From Hyphomicrobium_A sp964405975 (GTDB lineage: Bacteria > Pseudomonadota > Alphaproteobacteria > Rhizobiales > Hyphomicrobiaceae), in NCBI GenBank assembly GCA_964405975.1, contig CAYOPW010000038.1:1-28236 (forward strand): a stretch of DNA of 28,236 nt, given 5' to 3'. Shown piece after piece: positions 8,736 to 16,138 of this stretch. The notes beneath the pieces were generated by a model, which was not told the origin of the DNA, ran no database searches, and was given only the letters and a program-made list of their open reading frames with translations. How positions within the stretch are numbered: position 1 is the first letter of the stretch; every line of letters starts with the position of its first letter. Made by a program: the position numbers and the translations under genes.

Positions 8736-8821
8736 GCTATCAAGTTCCGCAATATGAAGCACGTCTTCAGCACAGGCATCGCTTGCCGGAAGCTGAGACT
8801 CCCCGTATAGAAGCTCCTTTA

Positions 8822-9778
8822 ATGACTAGCGCCGCCGCCAAAGTCGAGGCTTTACACTTCCCGCATCGCCACCTCCTCACCTGTGAGGGGCTGAGTGCGA
8901 CAGAGATTAATTTTCTTCTCGACCTTGCCGATAAAGCTGCTGACGCCAATCGTCAGCCGGGCAATAGGCGCGATGTCCTACGCGGCCGCACCCTGATCAA
9001 TCTGTTCTTTGAGGCCTCGACAAGGACGCAGGCATCCTTCGAGCTCGCCGCCAAACGACTTTGCGCCGACGTCTTGAATATGAACGTTTCCACCTCCTCC
9101 GTCCAAAAGGGGGAGACGCTGCTCGATACGGCCATGACGCTCAACGCCATGCGCCCCGACATCATCGTCGTGCGCCATCACTCCGCAGGCGCGGTGGAAC
9201 TGCTTTCACAAAAGGTCGATTGCTCGGTCGTCAATGCCGGAGACGGCGCCCATCAGCACCCCACGCAAGCACTTCTCGACGCCCTCACTATTCGCCGCGC
9301 CAAAGGTCGTCTCTCGGGTCTGCTGGTCGCGATATGCGGCGATATCCTTCATAGCCGAGTTGCCCGCTCCAACATCAATGTCCTCAACGCGCTCGGTGCG
9401 CGCGTGCGCATCATCGCCCCCTCTACCCTTCTGCCGGCAGCGTCTGAGCGACTGGGCGCAGAGGTCTTTACCGATATGTGGAAAGGTGTCGAGGACGCCG
9501 ACGTCATCATGATGCTACGCCTGCAGCGCGAGCGCATGCTGGGCTCCTATGTGCCCTCCACGCGCGAATACTTCCACTTCTTCGGCCTGGACCACGAAAA
9601 GCTCACGCGCGCTAGGCCGGATGCATTGATCATGCACCCTGGACCCATGAACCGGGGGGTGGAAATTGCCTCTACCGTCGCCGATCACTCACGCAGCGTC
9701 ATTCACGATCAAGTGGAGATGGGCGTCGCCGTACGCATGGCTGTCCTGGAAGCGCTCGCCCGGAACCTGCCCAACTGA
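8822..9778 (+). CDS. pyrB: Aspartate carbamoyltransferase catalytic subunit
   Basis: Joins carbamoyl phosphate and aspartate in the second step of pyrimidine synthesis. From the ATG at 8822 it is 318 residues, normal for the family. Carbamoyl-phosphate binding is seen in FFEASTRTQ (STRT at 66-69) and in the SSVQKGETL loop with Lys96. Other motifs are RHHSAGA from 118, DGAHQHPTQALLD from 141, MLRLQRERM, and HPGPMNRG near the C terminus. The frame extends upstream to a TTG at 8783, adding 13 residues; I prefer the ATG because the product then starts like its relatives, though its ribosome-binding site is weak. The stop overlaps the next gene's ATG by one base (TGATG), implying translational coupling. 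No pyrI regulatory subunit is in view. Confidence 0.96.
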   Translation: MTSAAAKVEALHFPHRHLLTCEGLSATEINFLLDLADKAADANRQPGNRRDVLRGRTLINLFFEASTRTQASFELAAKRLCADVLNMNVSTSSVQKGETLLDTAMTLNAMRPDIIVVRHHSAGAVELLSQKVDCSVVNAGDGAHQHPTQALLDALTIRRAKGRLSGLLVAICGDILHSRVARSNINVLNALGARVRIIAPSTLLPAASERLGAEVFTDMWKGVEDADVIMMLRLQRERMLGSYVPSTREYFHFFGLDHEKLTRARPDALIMHPGPMNRGVEIASTVADHSRSVIHDQVEMGVAVRMAVLEALARNLPN

Positions 9779-11130
9779 TGAACGCAAAAAACAAGAGCCC
9801 ACGCAAGACGGCCAACGGCGCGGCGCACGCCGGGGCCAAAGTCTATTTCAACGCGCGTCTCGTCGATCCTTCGTCAAACCGCGACGAGCCCGGCGGCATC
9901 GTCATCAAGGATGGCGTGATCGCAGACATTGGACCGCACCTGCGACGCAATGCGCCCGAGGGCGCCGAGGTTGTCGATTGCAAGGGCCACGTGCTGGCGC
10001 CCGGCCTGATCGACGCGCAAGTCTATACTGGCGAACCCGGCAACGAGCACCGCGAAACACTAAAGACGGCAAGCCAAGCGGCTGCCGCTGGCGGCGTGAC
10101 CACCATTGTCGTCATGCCCGATACTAATCCAGTCATCGATCAGGTTGCCCTCGTCGACTTCATCCAGCGCCGGGCCCGCGATAACGCTGTCGTCCACGTC
10201 CACACAATGGCGGCCGCGACCAAGGATCTTAAAGGCGAGGAGATCACGGAGATCGGCCTGTTGAAACGGGCTGGCGCGATTGCCTTCTCCAACGGCAAGT
10301 CAAGCATTGCCAATACGCGAGTGATGCGCAACGCGTTGCTTTACGGCCGCGACTTCGATGCGCTCATCGCGCATCACACTGAAGATCCCTACCTCTCGCA
10401 AAACGCAAGCATGAATGCTGGCGAGGTGGCGACACGGCTTGCGCTGCCGGGGGTCTCAAAGGCTGCCGAGACGATCCTTTTGGAGCGCGATGTCCGCCTC
10501 GTGGAAATGACGAAAGGACGTTACCACGCCGCCACCATCAGTTGCGCAGAAAGCCTGGAAGTGGTTCGTGCCGCCAAGGTCCATAGTCTGCCCGTCACCT
10601 GTGGCGTCTCGATCAATCATCTCACCCTCAACGAGAACGATATAGGCCCCTATCGCACCTTCTTTAAACTGCGCCCGCCCTTACGGCGCGATGAGGACCG
10701 CGTTGCGATGATACGAGGGCTAGGGTCGGGGGAGATCGATATCATTGTATCCAGTCACGATCCTCAAGACGCCGACGACAAGCGCCGCCCCTTTGCAGAA
10801 GCGACCGACGGCGCGGTCGGATTGGAGACGCTGCTCCCTGCTGCGCTGCGCCTTCATCATTCAGGTGAGTTGCCGCTACTGACGATCTTCCGTGCGCTGA
10901 CGGTCAATCCTGCAAAGCTTCTTGGCCTGGACGCTGGCCGCCTCATTAAAGGCGCGGTCGCCGATGTGATCCTCGTCGATCTTGGTCAGCCTTGGGTGGT
11001 CAATAAGGACGAGCTGCGCTCGCGTTCCAAGAACACACCCTTTGACGAGAGCAAAATGCAAGGCCGGGTGTTACGCACGCTGGTTGCCGGAAACACGGTC
11101 TATCAGTACGGTGGCGCTGAGCGGGCATAG
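9778..11130 (+). CDS. Dihydroorotase-like protein lacking metal-site residues (PyrC'/PyrX type)
   Basis: A 450-residue member of the class I dihydroorotase family, in a TGATG overlap with pyrB. The overall fold is well kept: PGLID at 75-79, GEPGNEHRETL, GGVTTIVVMPDTNPVID, LRPPLRRDEDR and INP-like NPAKLLGLDAGRL. The catalytic site is not. The usual D-x-H-x-H after PGLID reads D79-A-Q81-V-Y83. The FTDDG segment reads FSNGK (170-174). The H-V-S metal histidine position reads T-I-S (253-255). The catalytic Asp of T-D-H-A-P is Ser326 in SSHDP. Only His200 in HHTED seems kept. In Pseudomonas, an inactive dihydroorotase (PyrC'/PyrX) encoded next to pyrB is needed to assemble the transcarbamoylase holoenzyme; I infer the same role here. 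An active dihydroorotase would then be encoded elsewhere. Automatic annotation would call this pyrC. Confidence 0.88.
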   Translation: MNAKNKSPRKTANGAAHAGAKVYFNARLVDPSSNRDEPGGIVIKDGVIADIGPHLRRNAPEGAEVVDCKGHVLAPGLIDAQVYTGEPGNEHRETLKTASQAAAAGGVTTIVVMPDTNPVIDQVALVDFIQRRARDNAVVHVHTMAAATKDLKGEEITEIGLLKRAGAIAFSNGKSSIANTRVMRNALLYGRDFDALIAHHTEDPYLSQNASMNAGEVATRLALPGVSKAAETILLERDVRLVEMTKGRYHAATISCAESLEVVRAAKVHSLPVTCGVSINHLTLNENDIGPYRTFFKLRPPLRRDEDRVAMIRGLGSGEIDIIVSSHDPQDADDKRRPFAEATDGAVGLETLLPAALRLHHSGELPLLTIFRALTVNPAKLLGLDAGRLIKGAVADVILVDLGQPWVVNKDELRSRSKNTPFDESKMQGRVLRTLVAGNTVYQYGGAERA

Positions 11131-11165
11131 GAACCGCTCCAAGCAACCGTGATCGCCGGACCATT

Positions 11166-11783
11166 ATGGGCGACCTCTTTAACTTTTACACAATCGTTGC
11201 GCTTGTGCTGGGCTACCTGCTGGGCTCGATTCCCTTTGGTCTTGTGTTGACGCGCGTCGCAGGCCTTGGCGACGTGCGCGACATCGGCTCGGGCAACATT
11301 GGCGCAACAAACGTTCTGCGTACTGGAAATAGGGGACTTGCAGCGCTCACGCTGCTTCTCGACCTGCTCAAGGGTACAGCTGCTGTACTTTTGGGCTACG
11401 CAGTTGGCTCCTTAGGCGACGTGGCGATACCCGCTTCTCTTCTTGCTGGATTTGGAGCCTTTATCGGACATACCTTTCCCGCATGGCTTGGTTTCAAGGG
11501 TGGGAAGGGCGTTGCTACCTATATTGGAGTCCTACTCGGTCTCAACTGGCCAAGTGCGCTGGCTTTCTGCTCTGTTTGGTTGCTTGCCGCTATCCTGTGG
11601 CGCTACTCGTCTCTCTCGGCGATCATCGCTGCTGTGGTAACGCCGATCTGGCTTTTGACCGTTGGAAATTACGCTACGGCCATTCTGGCTGCATTGCTTT
11701 CTGCACTCTTAATTTACAAACACCGCGCCAACATTCATCGCCTGGTCGCCGGGGAGGAGCCCAGGATTGGCGCCCATGCATGA
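11166..11783 (+). CDS. plsY: Acyl-phosphate:glycerol-3-phosphate acyltransferase
   Basis: Inner-membrane enzyme that transfers the acyl group from acyl-phosphate to glycerol-3-phosphate, the first acylation of phospholipid synthesis. The 205-residue length and about five membrane helices fit. All three family motifs are present: SGNIGATNVLR from 42, GHTFPAWLGFKGGKG at 101-115, and the cytoplasmic C-terminal YKHRANIHRL. The ATG at 11166 lies 35 bases after the pyrC-like stop, so it probably belongs to the same transcript. Its 3' end overlaps the dprA start. Confidence 0.96.
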   Translation: MGDLFNFYTIVALVLGYLLGSIPFGLVLTRVAGLGDVRDIGSGNIGATNVLRTGNRGLAALTLLLDLLKGTAAVLLGYAVGSLGDVAIPASLLAGFGAFIGHTFPAWLGFKGGKGVATYIGVLLGLNWPSALAFCSVWLLAAILWRYSSLSAIIAAVVTPIWLLTVGNYATAILAALLSALLIYKHRANIHRLVAGEEPRIGAHA

Positions 11784-12939
11784 TCACAATCTCTTTGTTG
11801 CAGCGCCTCTGCCCGTTGCAGAGCTTGGAGCTGGCGAACGTCTGGCTTGCGTTCGCCTCATTCGCTCCGAGAACGTCGGGCCGATTACCTTTCGCGCGTT
11901 AGTCAACCACTTCGGGGGCGCCGAGGCAGCGCTTGCGGCCGTGCCTGAACTGTCGCGCCGCGGAGGACGAACGCGCCCTATTCGCATTTGCCCAGCGGAA
12001 AAGGCGGAGGCAGAGCTTGAGAGTGCTCAACGCGCAGGTGCCGTGCCTATCTTTACAATTGAACCTGGTTATCCCGCAGCCCTTGCTGTTATCGACGCCC
12101 CACCACCGCTGCTCTACGTGAAAGGCGATGCGACTTTGCTCGATAGACCCATCGTGTCCATCGTCGGCTCGCGACAGTGCTCGGCTGCCGGCACAAAGCT
12201 TGCGCGCGTTTTTGCCAAAGAGCTTGGCAGCGCGGGATACGTCGTTGCTTCGGGCCTGGCACGAGGCATCGACGCAGCTGCACATGAAGCTGCGCTAGAA
12301 AGTGGAACGATTGCCGTCGTCGCAGGTGGCATCGATGTCGTCTACCCGCCGGAGCACGAAGCTCTACAACACACTGTTGGCGAGCGTGGGTGCCTTGTCA
12401 CCGAGATGCCGCCGGCGTTCGTACCTCGTGGCAGGGACTTTCCCCGCCGTAACCGCATTATCTCGGGCATTTCATTCGGCGTGCTCGTCATAGAGGCCGC
12501 GCGCCGTTCGGGCACCTTGGTGACCGCCCGGCTTGCCGCCGAGCAAGGCAGAGACGTCTTTGCCATTCCCGGCCACCCGCTCGACCCGCGTGCTGAAGGA
12601 ACAAATCGTCTGTTGAAATCCGGGGCCACGCTGGTCACCGAGCCCGACGATCTCTTGTCGGCACTAGCTCCGCTGACCGGCACACATGCGCCCGGTCAGT
12701 ATGAGGAACCAGAGACTGAACAGGCGGCAGAATCCGCACCCTATGAGCCGCTTTCTGATAGTGACCGAGACCGGGTTATCGCCGCTCTGGGCGCGGCACC
12801 CATCGATATCGATACTCTTGTCCGGGGGACAGGACTTGAGATTCGGCAGGTTCAAGTGGCGTTGATCGAGCTGGCCCTTGCCGGACGCATAGAACGCCAT
12901 GGCAACGGTTTCGTATCCCTATCGCTCGATGGGCCCTAA
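11776..12939 (+). CDS. dprA: DNA processing protein DprA
   Basis: Binds single-stranded DNA and loads RecA during natural transformation; widely kept even in species not known to be competent. The 387 residues comprise an N-terminal SAM-like helical region (ERLACVRLIRSENVGPITF), a Rossmann-like DNA-binding domain with IVGSRQCS (129-136), GLARGIDAAAH (160-170), FPRRNRIISG (222-231) and GHPLDPRAEGTN, and a C-terminal winged helix (about 325-387) after an acidic linker. The ATG at 11776 overlaps the plsY stop by 8 bases; an alternative TTG at 11767 would add three residues. The 3' end overlaps the convergent small gene by 21 bases. Confidence 0.95.
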   Translation: MHDHNLFVAAPLPVAELGAGERLACVRLIRSENVGPITFRALVNHFGGAEAALAAVPELSRRGGRTRPIRICPAEKAEAELESAQRAGAVPIFTIEPGYPAALAVIDAPPPLLYVKGDATLLDRPIVSIVGSRQCSAAGTKLARVFAKELGSAGYVVASGLARGIDAAAHEAALESGTIAVVAGGIDVVYPPEHEALQHTVGERGCLVTEMPPAFVPRGRDFPRRNRIISGISFGVLVIEAARRSGTLVTARLAAEQGRDVFAIPGHPLDPRAEGTNRLLKSGATLVTEPDDLLSALAPLTGTHAPGQYEEPETEQAAESAPYEPLSDSDRDRVIAALGAAPIDIDTLVRGTGLEIRQVQVALIELALAGRIERHGNGFVSLSLDGP

Positions 12940-13155
12940 AGGGGGATCAACACTCACTTCTTTCCTCTGGGTGCGCGCCTCCACGAGGGCGACGCCTAAG
13001 ATCGCCGCCAAGGTCTTGTACTCGGCCTTGTCCGCCAGCTTTTTGAGCTCATAGACAATGTCAGAGATGTAGCTCAGCGTCTCAGATCTGCTTGTTTTTG
13101 CAGTAGAACCGCGCTCCCTATTGGAGTCGTCCGGCCCAGCCATCATATGCCCCAT
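12919..13155 (-). CDS. Small conserved-looking protein of unknown function
   Basis: I do not recognise a named family. The ATG at 13155 gives 78 residues. The first 25 are polar and probably disordered. Residues about 25-63 (ETLSYISDIVYELKKLADKAEYKTLAAILGVALVEA) look like two amphipathic helices, similar in style to small helical proteins found in Hyphomicrobiales. Codon use and the alternation of hydrophobic positions suggest a real gene. ATGs at 13146 and 13143 are equally possible, since GGGG precedes them. It overlaps the dprA 3' end by 21 bases on the opposite strand and diverges from topA. Confidence 0.65.
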   Translation of the reverse strand: MGHMMAGPDDSNRERGSTAKTSRSETLSYISDIVYELKKLADKAEYKTLAAILGVALVEARTQRKEVSVDPPLGPIER

Positions 13156-13195
13156 CCCCGTGGTCGTTATTCGCAACCGTAGTGATTACCAGATA

Positions 13196-13224
13196 ACATT
13201 AGCAACCTTTAATTGCAATAATGT
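13196..13224. repeat. AT-rich hairpin upstream of topA
   Basis: ACATTA plus GCAA pairs with TTGC plus TAATGT around a 7-base loop, with a two-base AA bulge on the 3' side. It lies in an AT-rich patch between the small minus-strand gene and the topA promoter. It could be an operator or an mRNA leader structure for either gene; the role is unknown. Confidence 0.3.
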
Positions 13225-13260
13225 CCATATTGTATCTTTTGGTTGTGTCGGTTGCTCCGT

Positions 13261-13289
13261 TTGACACCGCCACATTCATCTCCCATGTT
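13261..13289 (+). promoter_or_regulatory. Predicted sigma70-type promoter for topA
   Basis: TTGACA (13261-13266), a 17-base spacer and CATGTT (13284-13289). The -35 element is a perfect consensus. The predicted leader to the topA ATG at 13386 is about 90 bases. Confidence 0.45.
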
Positions 13290-13385
13290 CGCCCGCCGAT
13301 CGAACCGACGGACCCGCAGGCGGACGCCAACATGGCGCCGAAGGGCGGACACCACGGTCGAGCATAATCAGCCTGAAAGTCGCAA

Positions 13386-16088
13386 ATGAACGTCGTTATC
13401 GTTGAATCGGCTGCCAAGGCCAAGACAATCAACAAGTACTTGGGCAGCGGGTACAAGGTCATCCCGTCCTTCGGGCACGTGCGCGATCTGCCCTCCAAGA
13501 ACGGCTCCGTCGAGCCCGAAAACGACTTCGAGATGCATTGGGACGTCGACACTAAGTCCCGGAAAATCATCAAAGAAATTTCTGATGCGGTCAAGAAGGC
13601 GGACAAGCTGATCCTCGCCACAGACCCTGATCGGGAAGGCGAGGCCATCTCCTGGCATATCTTGCAGATCCTCGAAAAGAAGAAGGCCTTGAAAAAGGAC
13701 CTTGAAGTGGAACGGGTCGCGTTCAACGCGGTCACCAAGCAGGCCGTCATGGCCGCCCTCAAGAAACCGCGCCAAATTGATGCGCCTCTCGTCTCCGCCT
13801 ATCTGGCACGCCGCGCGCTCGACTATTTGGTCGGGTTTACGCTGTCGCCTGTCCTTTGGCGCAAATTGCCAGGCGCGCGTTCTGCCGGGCGGGTCCAGTC
13901 CGTCGCGCTGCGGCTCATCTGCGACCGCGAGGCTGAGATCGAAGCCTTCAAGAGCGATGAGTACTGGACTATCGAAGCTGTCTTCGCCACCGAGAAGGGC
14001 GAAGAGTTTCCCGCCCGCCTCAACGCCATCGCCCGCACCACCTTGAAGAAGCTCGATATCAAGGATGCGGCATCGGCCGCGGCCATCAAAGCGGCAATTG
14101 AGAAGGGCGAATTCCGCGTCGTATCCGTCGAAAAGAAGGCGGCAAAGCGAAACCCCTATGCACCGTTTGCAACATCGACCTTGCAGATGGATGCTTCGCG
14201 CAAGCTCGGCTTCTCGGCCAAGCAGACAATGCAAGTCGCCCAACGCCTCTACGAGGGCGTAGACCTGAACGGCGAAACCGTTGGCCTCATCACCTACATG
14301 CGAACAGACGGTGTGCAGATCGTGCCCGAAGCCATCAGCACCATTCGCAGCGAGGTCGAAAAGGAATACGGCAAGTCCTACCTGCCGCCATTCATCCGCG
14401 AATACAAGACTAAGGCCAAGAATGCCCAGGAAGCGCACGAAGCGATCCGCCCCACAGACATAGCGTGCAAACCTGCCGATGTGGCGCGCTACCTGGAAAA
14501 AGATCAGGCGCGCCTTTACGAACTCATCTGGAAGCGTGCGATCGCAAGCCAGATGGCCTCTGCCGAACTGGAGCAGACGGCGGCCGACATTGAGGTCAGT
14601 GGACGCGACGGCAAGACGTATACACTTCGTGCAACAGGGTCGGTGGTGAAGTTCGACGGCTTCCTCAAGGTCTACGAGGAAGGCCGCGATGAACGTCTGC
14701 ACGCTGCCAAAGGCAAAGACGATTTTGCCGACGACGATGCGTCCCGGCGCTTGCCTGCAATCGCGGAAGGTGACCGTGTCACCGACAAGTCGATTGAGGC
14801 GGAAGAACACTTTACTCAGCCACCGCCGCGGTTCTCCGAGGCGACGCTGGTGAAGAAGCTTGAGGAGCTGGGCATCGGCCGGCCCTCGACGTACGCATCC
14901 ACGCTCGCCGTGCTGCAAGAGCGCGATTACGTGCGCATCGAAAAGAAGCGCTTCATCCCGGAAGACAAGGGCCGTCTGGTCATCGCCTTCCTCGAAGGCT
15001 TCTTCCAGCGCTACGTGGAGTATGACTTCACCGCTGATCTTGAGGAGAAACTGGACCTTATCTCTGACGGGAAGCTGTTGTGGAAGGACGTATTGCGCGA
15101 CTTTTGGCGCGACTTCACCGGTGCGGTCGACGAAATCAAAGATCTGCGCGTCGGGGACGTTCTCGAAGCGCTCAATGAAATGTTGGGGCCCCACATCTTC
15201 CCGCCGCGCGAGGATGGAAGTGATCCGCGCACCTGCCCCGCCTGCGGTAAAGGGCGGTTGAGCTTGAAGATCTCCGGTAAGTACGGCGCCTTCATAGGCT
15301 GCGGCAATTACCCGGAGTGCCGATATACGCGCCAACTCGCCGATCAAAATGGCGGCGATGGAGAGGTTGCGACGCCGGACGGCAAGCTGTTGGGATACGA
15401 TCCCGACACGGGCCTCGCCGTCACACTGCGCACGGGGCGGTTTGGCCCCTATGTTCAGCTTGGCGAAGGTAGCGAAGACGAAAAGCCAAAGCGTGCCAGC
15501 GTGCCGCGCGGCGTGGACGCTGGCACGATTGATCTGGAGCGCGCGCTCAAATTGTTGTCGCTGCCCCGCGAGGTGGGCCTGCATCCTGAAAGCGGCAAAC
15601 CGATTGTCGCCGGCCTCGGACGCTATGGTCCGTTTGTTCTGCACGACGGCGTGTATGCCAACCTGGAAAGTGTCGAGGATGTGTTTACGGTTGGCCTTAA
15701 CCGCGCCGTGGCGCTAATCGCAGAGAAAGCCGCTGGCGGCAAGAGCCGTTTTCAGCGCGCCAAGCCCACCGTGCTCAAGGAGCTGGGTGAGCATCCCGAC
15801 GGCGGTCCCATTCAAGTGCTGTCCGGCCGATACGGCCCCTATGTCAAACACGCCAGCATTAACGCCACCATTCCCACCGGTAAGGATCCGGCCACGATTA
15901 CCGTTGAAGAGGCTATCGAGCTGATTGCCGCTCGCGCCGCCAAGGGTGGCAAAAAGCCTGCTAAGAAGACGGCCAAAAAGACCGCCCGCAAACCACCCAA
16001 AAAGACGGCTGCCAAGTCGGCCAAACCAGCATCAAAGTCTGGCAAAAGCAAATCAGCCAAGGCAAAGACGGAAGCCGCCGAAGCCTGA
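13386..16088 (+). CDS. topA: DNA topoisomerase I (type IA)
   Basis: Relaxes negatively supercoiled DNA by single-strand passage. The 900 residues contain the Toprim domain (VVIVESAAKAKTI with Glu7; TDPDREGEA with Asp80, Asp82, Glu84), the catalytic domain with ITYMRTDG (active-site Tyr304), and GIGRPSTYA near 496-504. There is one four-cysteine zinc ribbon (C617, C620, C639, C645), then repeated C-terminal modules marked by GRFGPYVQLG, GRYGPFVLHDG and GRYGPYVKHA. It ends with about 45 residues rich in Lys, Ala and Pro, similar to histone H1 tails, which is common in alphaproteobacterial TopA. The E. coli enzyme has more zinc ribbons. The ATG at 13386 starts the family-typical MNVVIVESAAKAKTI. 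rnr follows after 50 bases. Confidence 0.98.
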   Translation: MNVVIVESAAKAKTINKYLGSGYKVIPSFGHVRDLPSKNGSVEPENDFEMHWDVDTKSRKIIKEISDAVKKADKLILATDPDREGEAISWHILQILEKKKALKKDLEVERVAFNAVTKQAVMAALKKPRQIDAPLVSAYLARRALDYLVGFTLSPVLWRKLPGARSAGRVQSVALRLICDREAEIEAFKSDEYWTIEAVFATEKGEEFPARLNAIARTTLKKLDIKDAASAAAIKAAIEKGEFRVVSVEKKAAKRNPYAPFATSTLQMDASRKLGFSAKQTMQVAQRLYEGVDLNGETVGLITYMRTDGVQIVPEAISTIRSEVEKEYGKSYLPPFIREYKTKAKNAQEAHEAIRPTDIACKPADVARYLEKDQARLYELIWKRAIASQMASAELEQTAADIEVSGRDGKTYTLRATGSVVKFDGFLKVYEEGRDERLHAAKGKDDFADDDASRRLPAIAEGDRVTDKSIEAEEHFTQPPPRFSEATLVKKLEELGIGRPSTYASTLAVLQERDYVRIEKKRFIPEDKGRLVIAFLEGFFQRYVEYDFTADLEEKLDLISDGKLLWKDVLRDFWRDFTGAVDEIKDLRVGDVLEALNEMLGPHIFPPREDGSDPRTCPACGKGRLSLKISGKYGAFIGCGNYPECRYTRQLADQNGGDGEVATPDGKLLGYDPDTGLAVTLRTGRFGPYVQLGEGSEDEKPKRASVPRGVDAGTIDLERALKLLSLPREVGLHPESGKPIVAGLGRYGPFVLHDGVYANLESVEDVFTVGLNRAVALIAEKAAGGKSRFQRAKPTVLKELGEHPDGGPIQVLSGRYGPYVKHASINATIPTGKDPATITVEEAIELIAARAAKGGKKPAKKTAKKTARKPPKKTAAKSAKPASKSGKSKSAKAKTEAAEA

Positions 16089-16138
16089 GCACAAATCTGA
16101 AGCGCCCGTTGTCATGAATCATTGCCACACTTGCTGAC

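Noticed and set aside
13368..15644. A 758-codon open frame on the minus strand, opposite topA
   Set aside because: It lies entirely within the mirrored frame of topA, a certain gene. Its product is composition-biased and resembles no family. Such long antisense frames are common opposite GC-rich genes.
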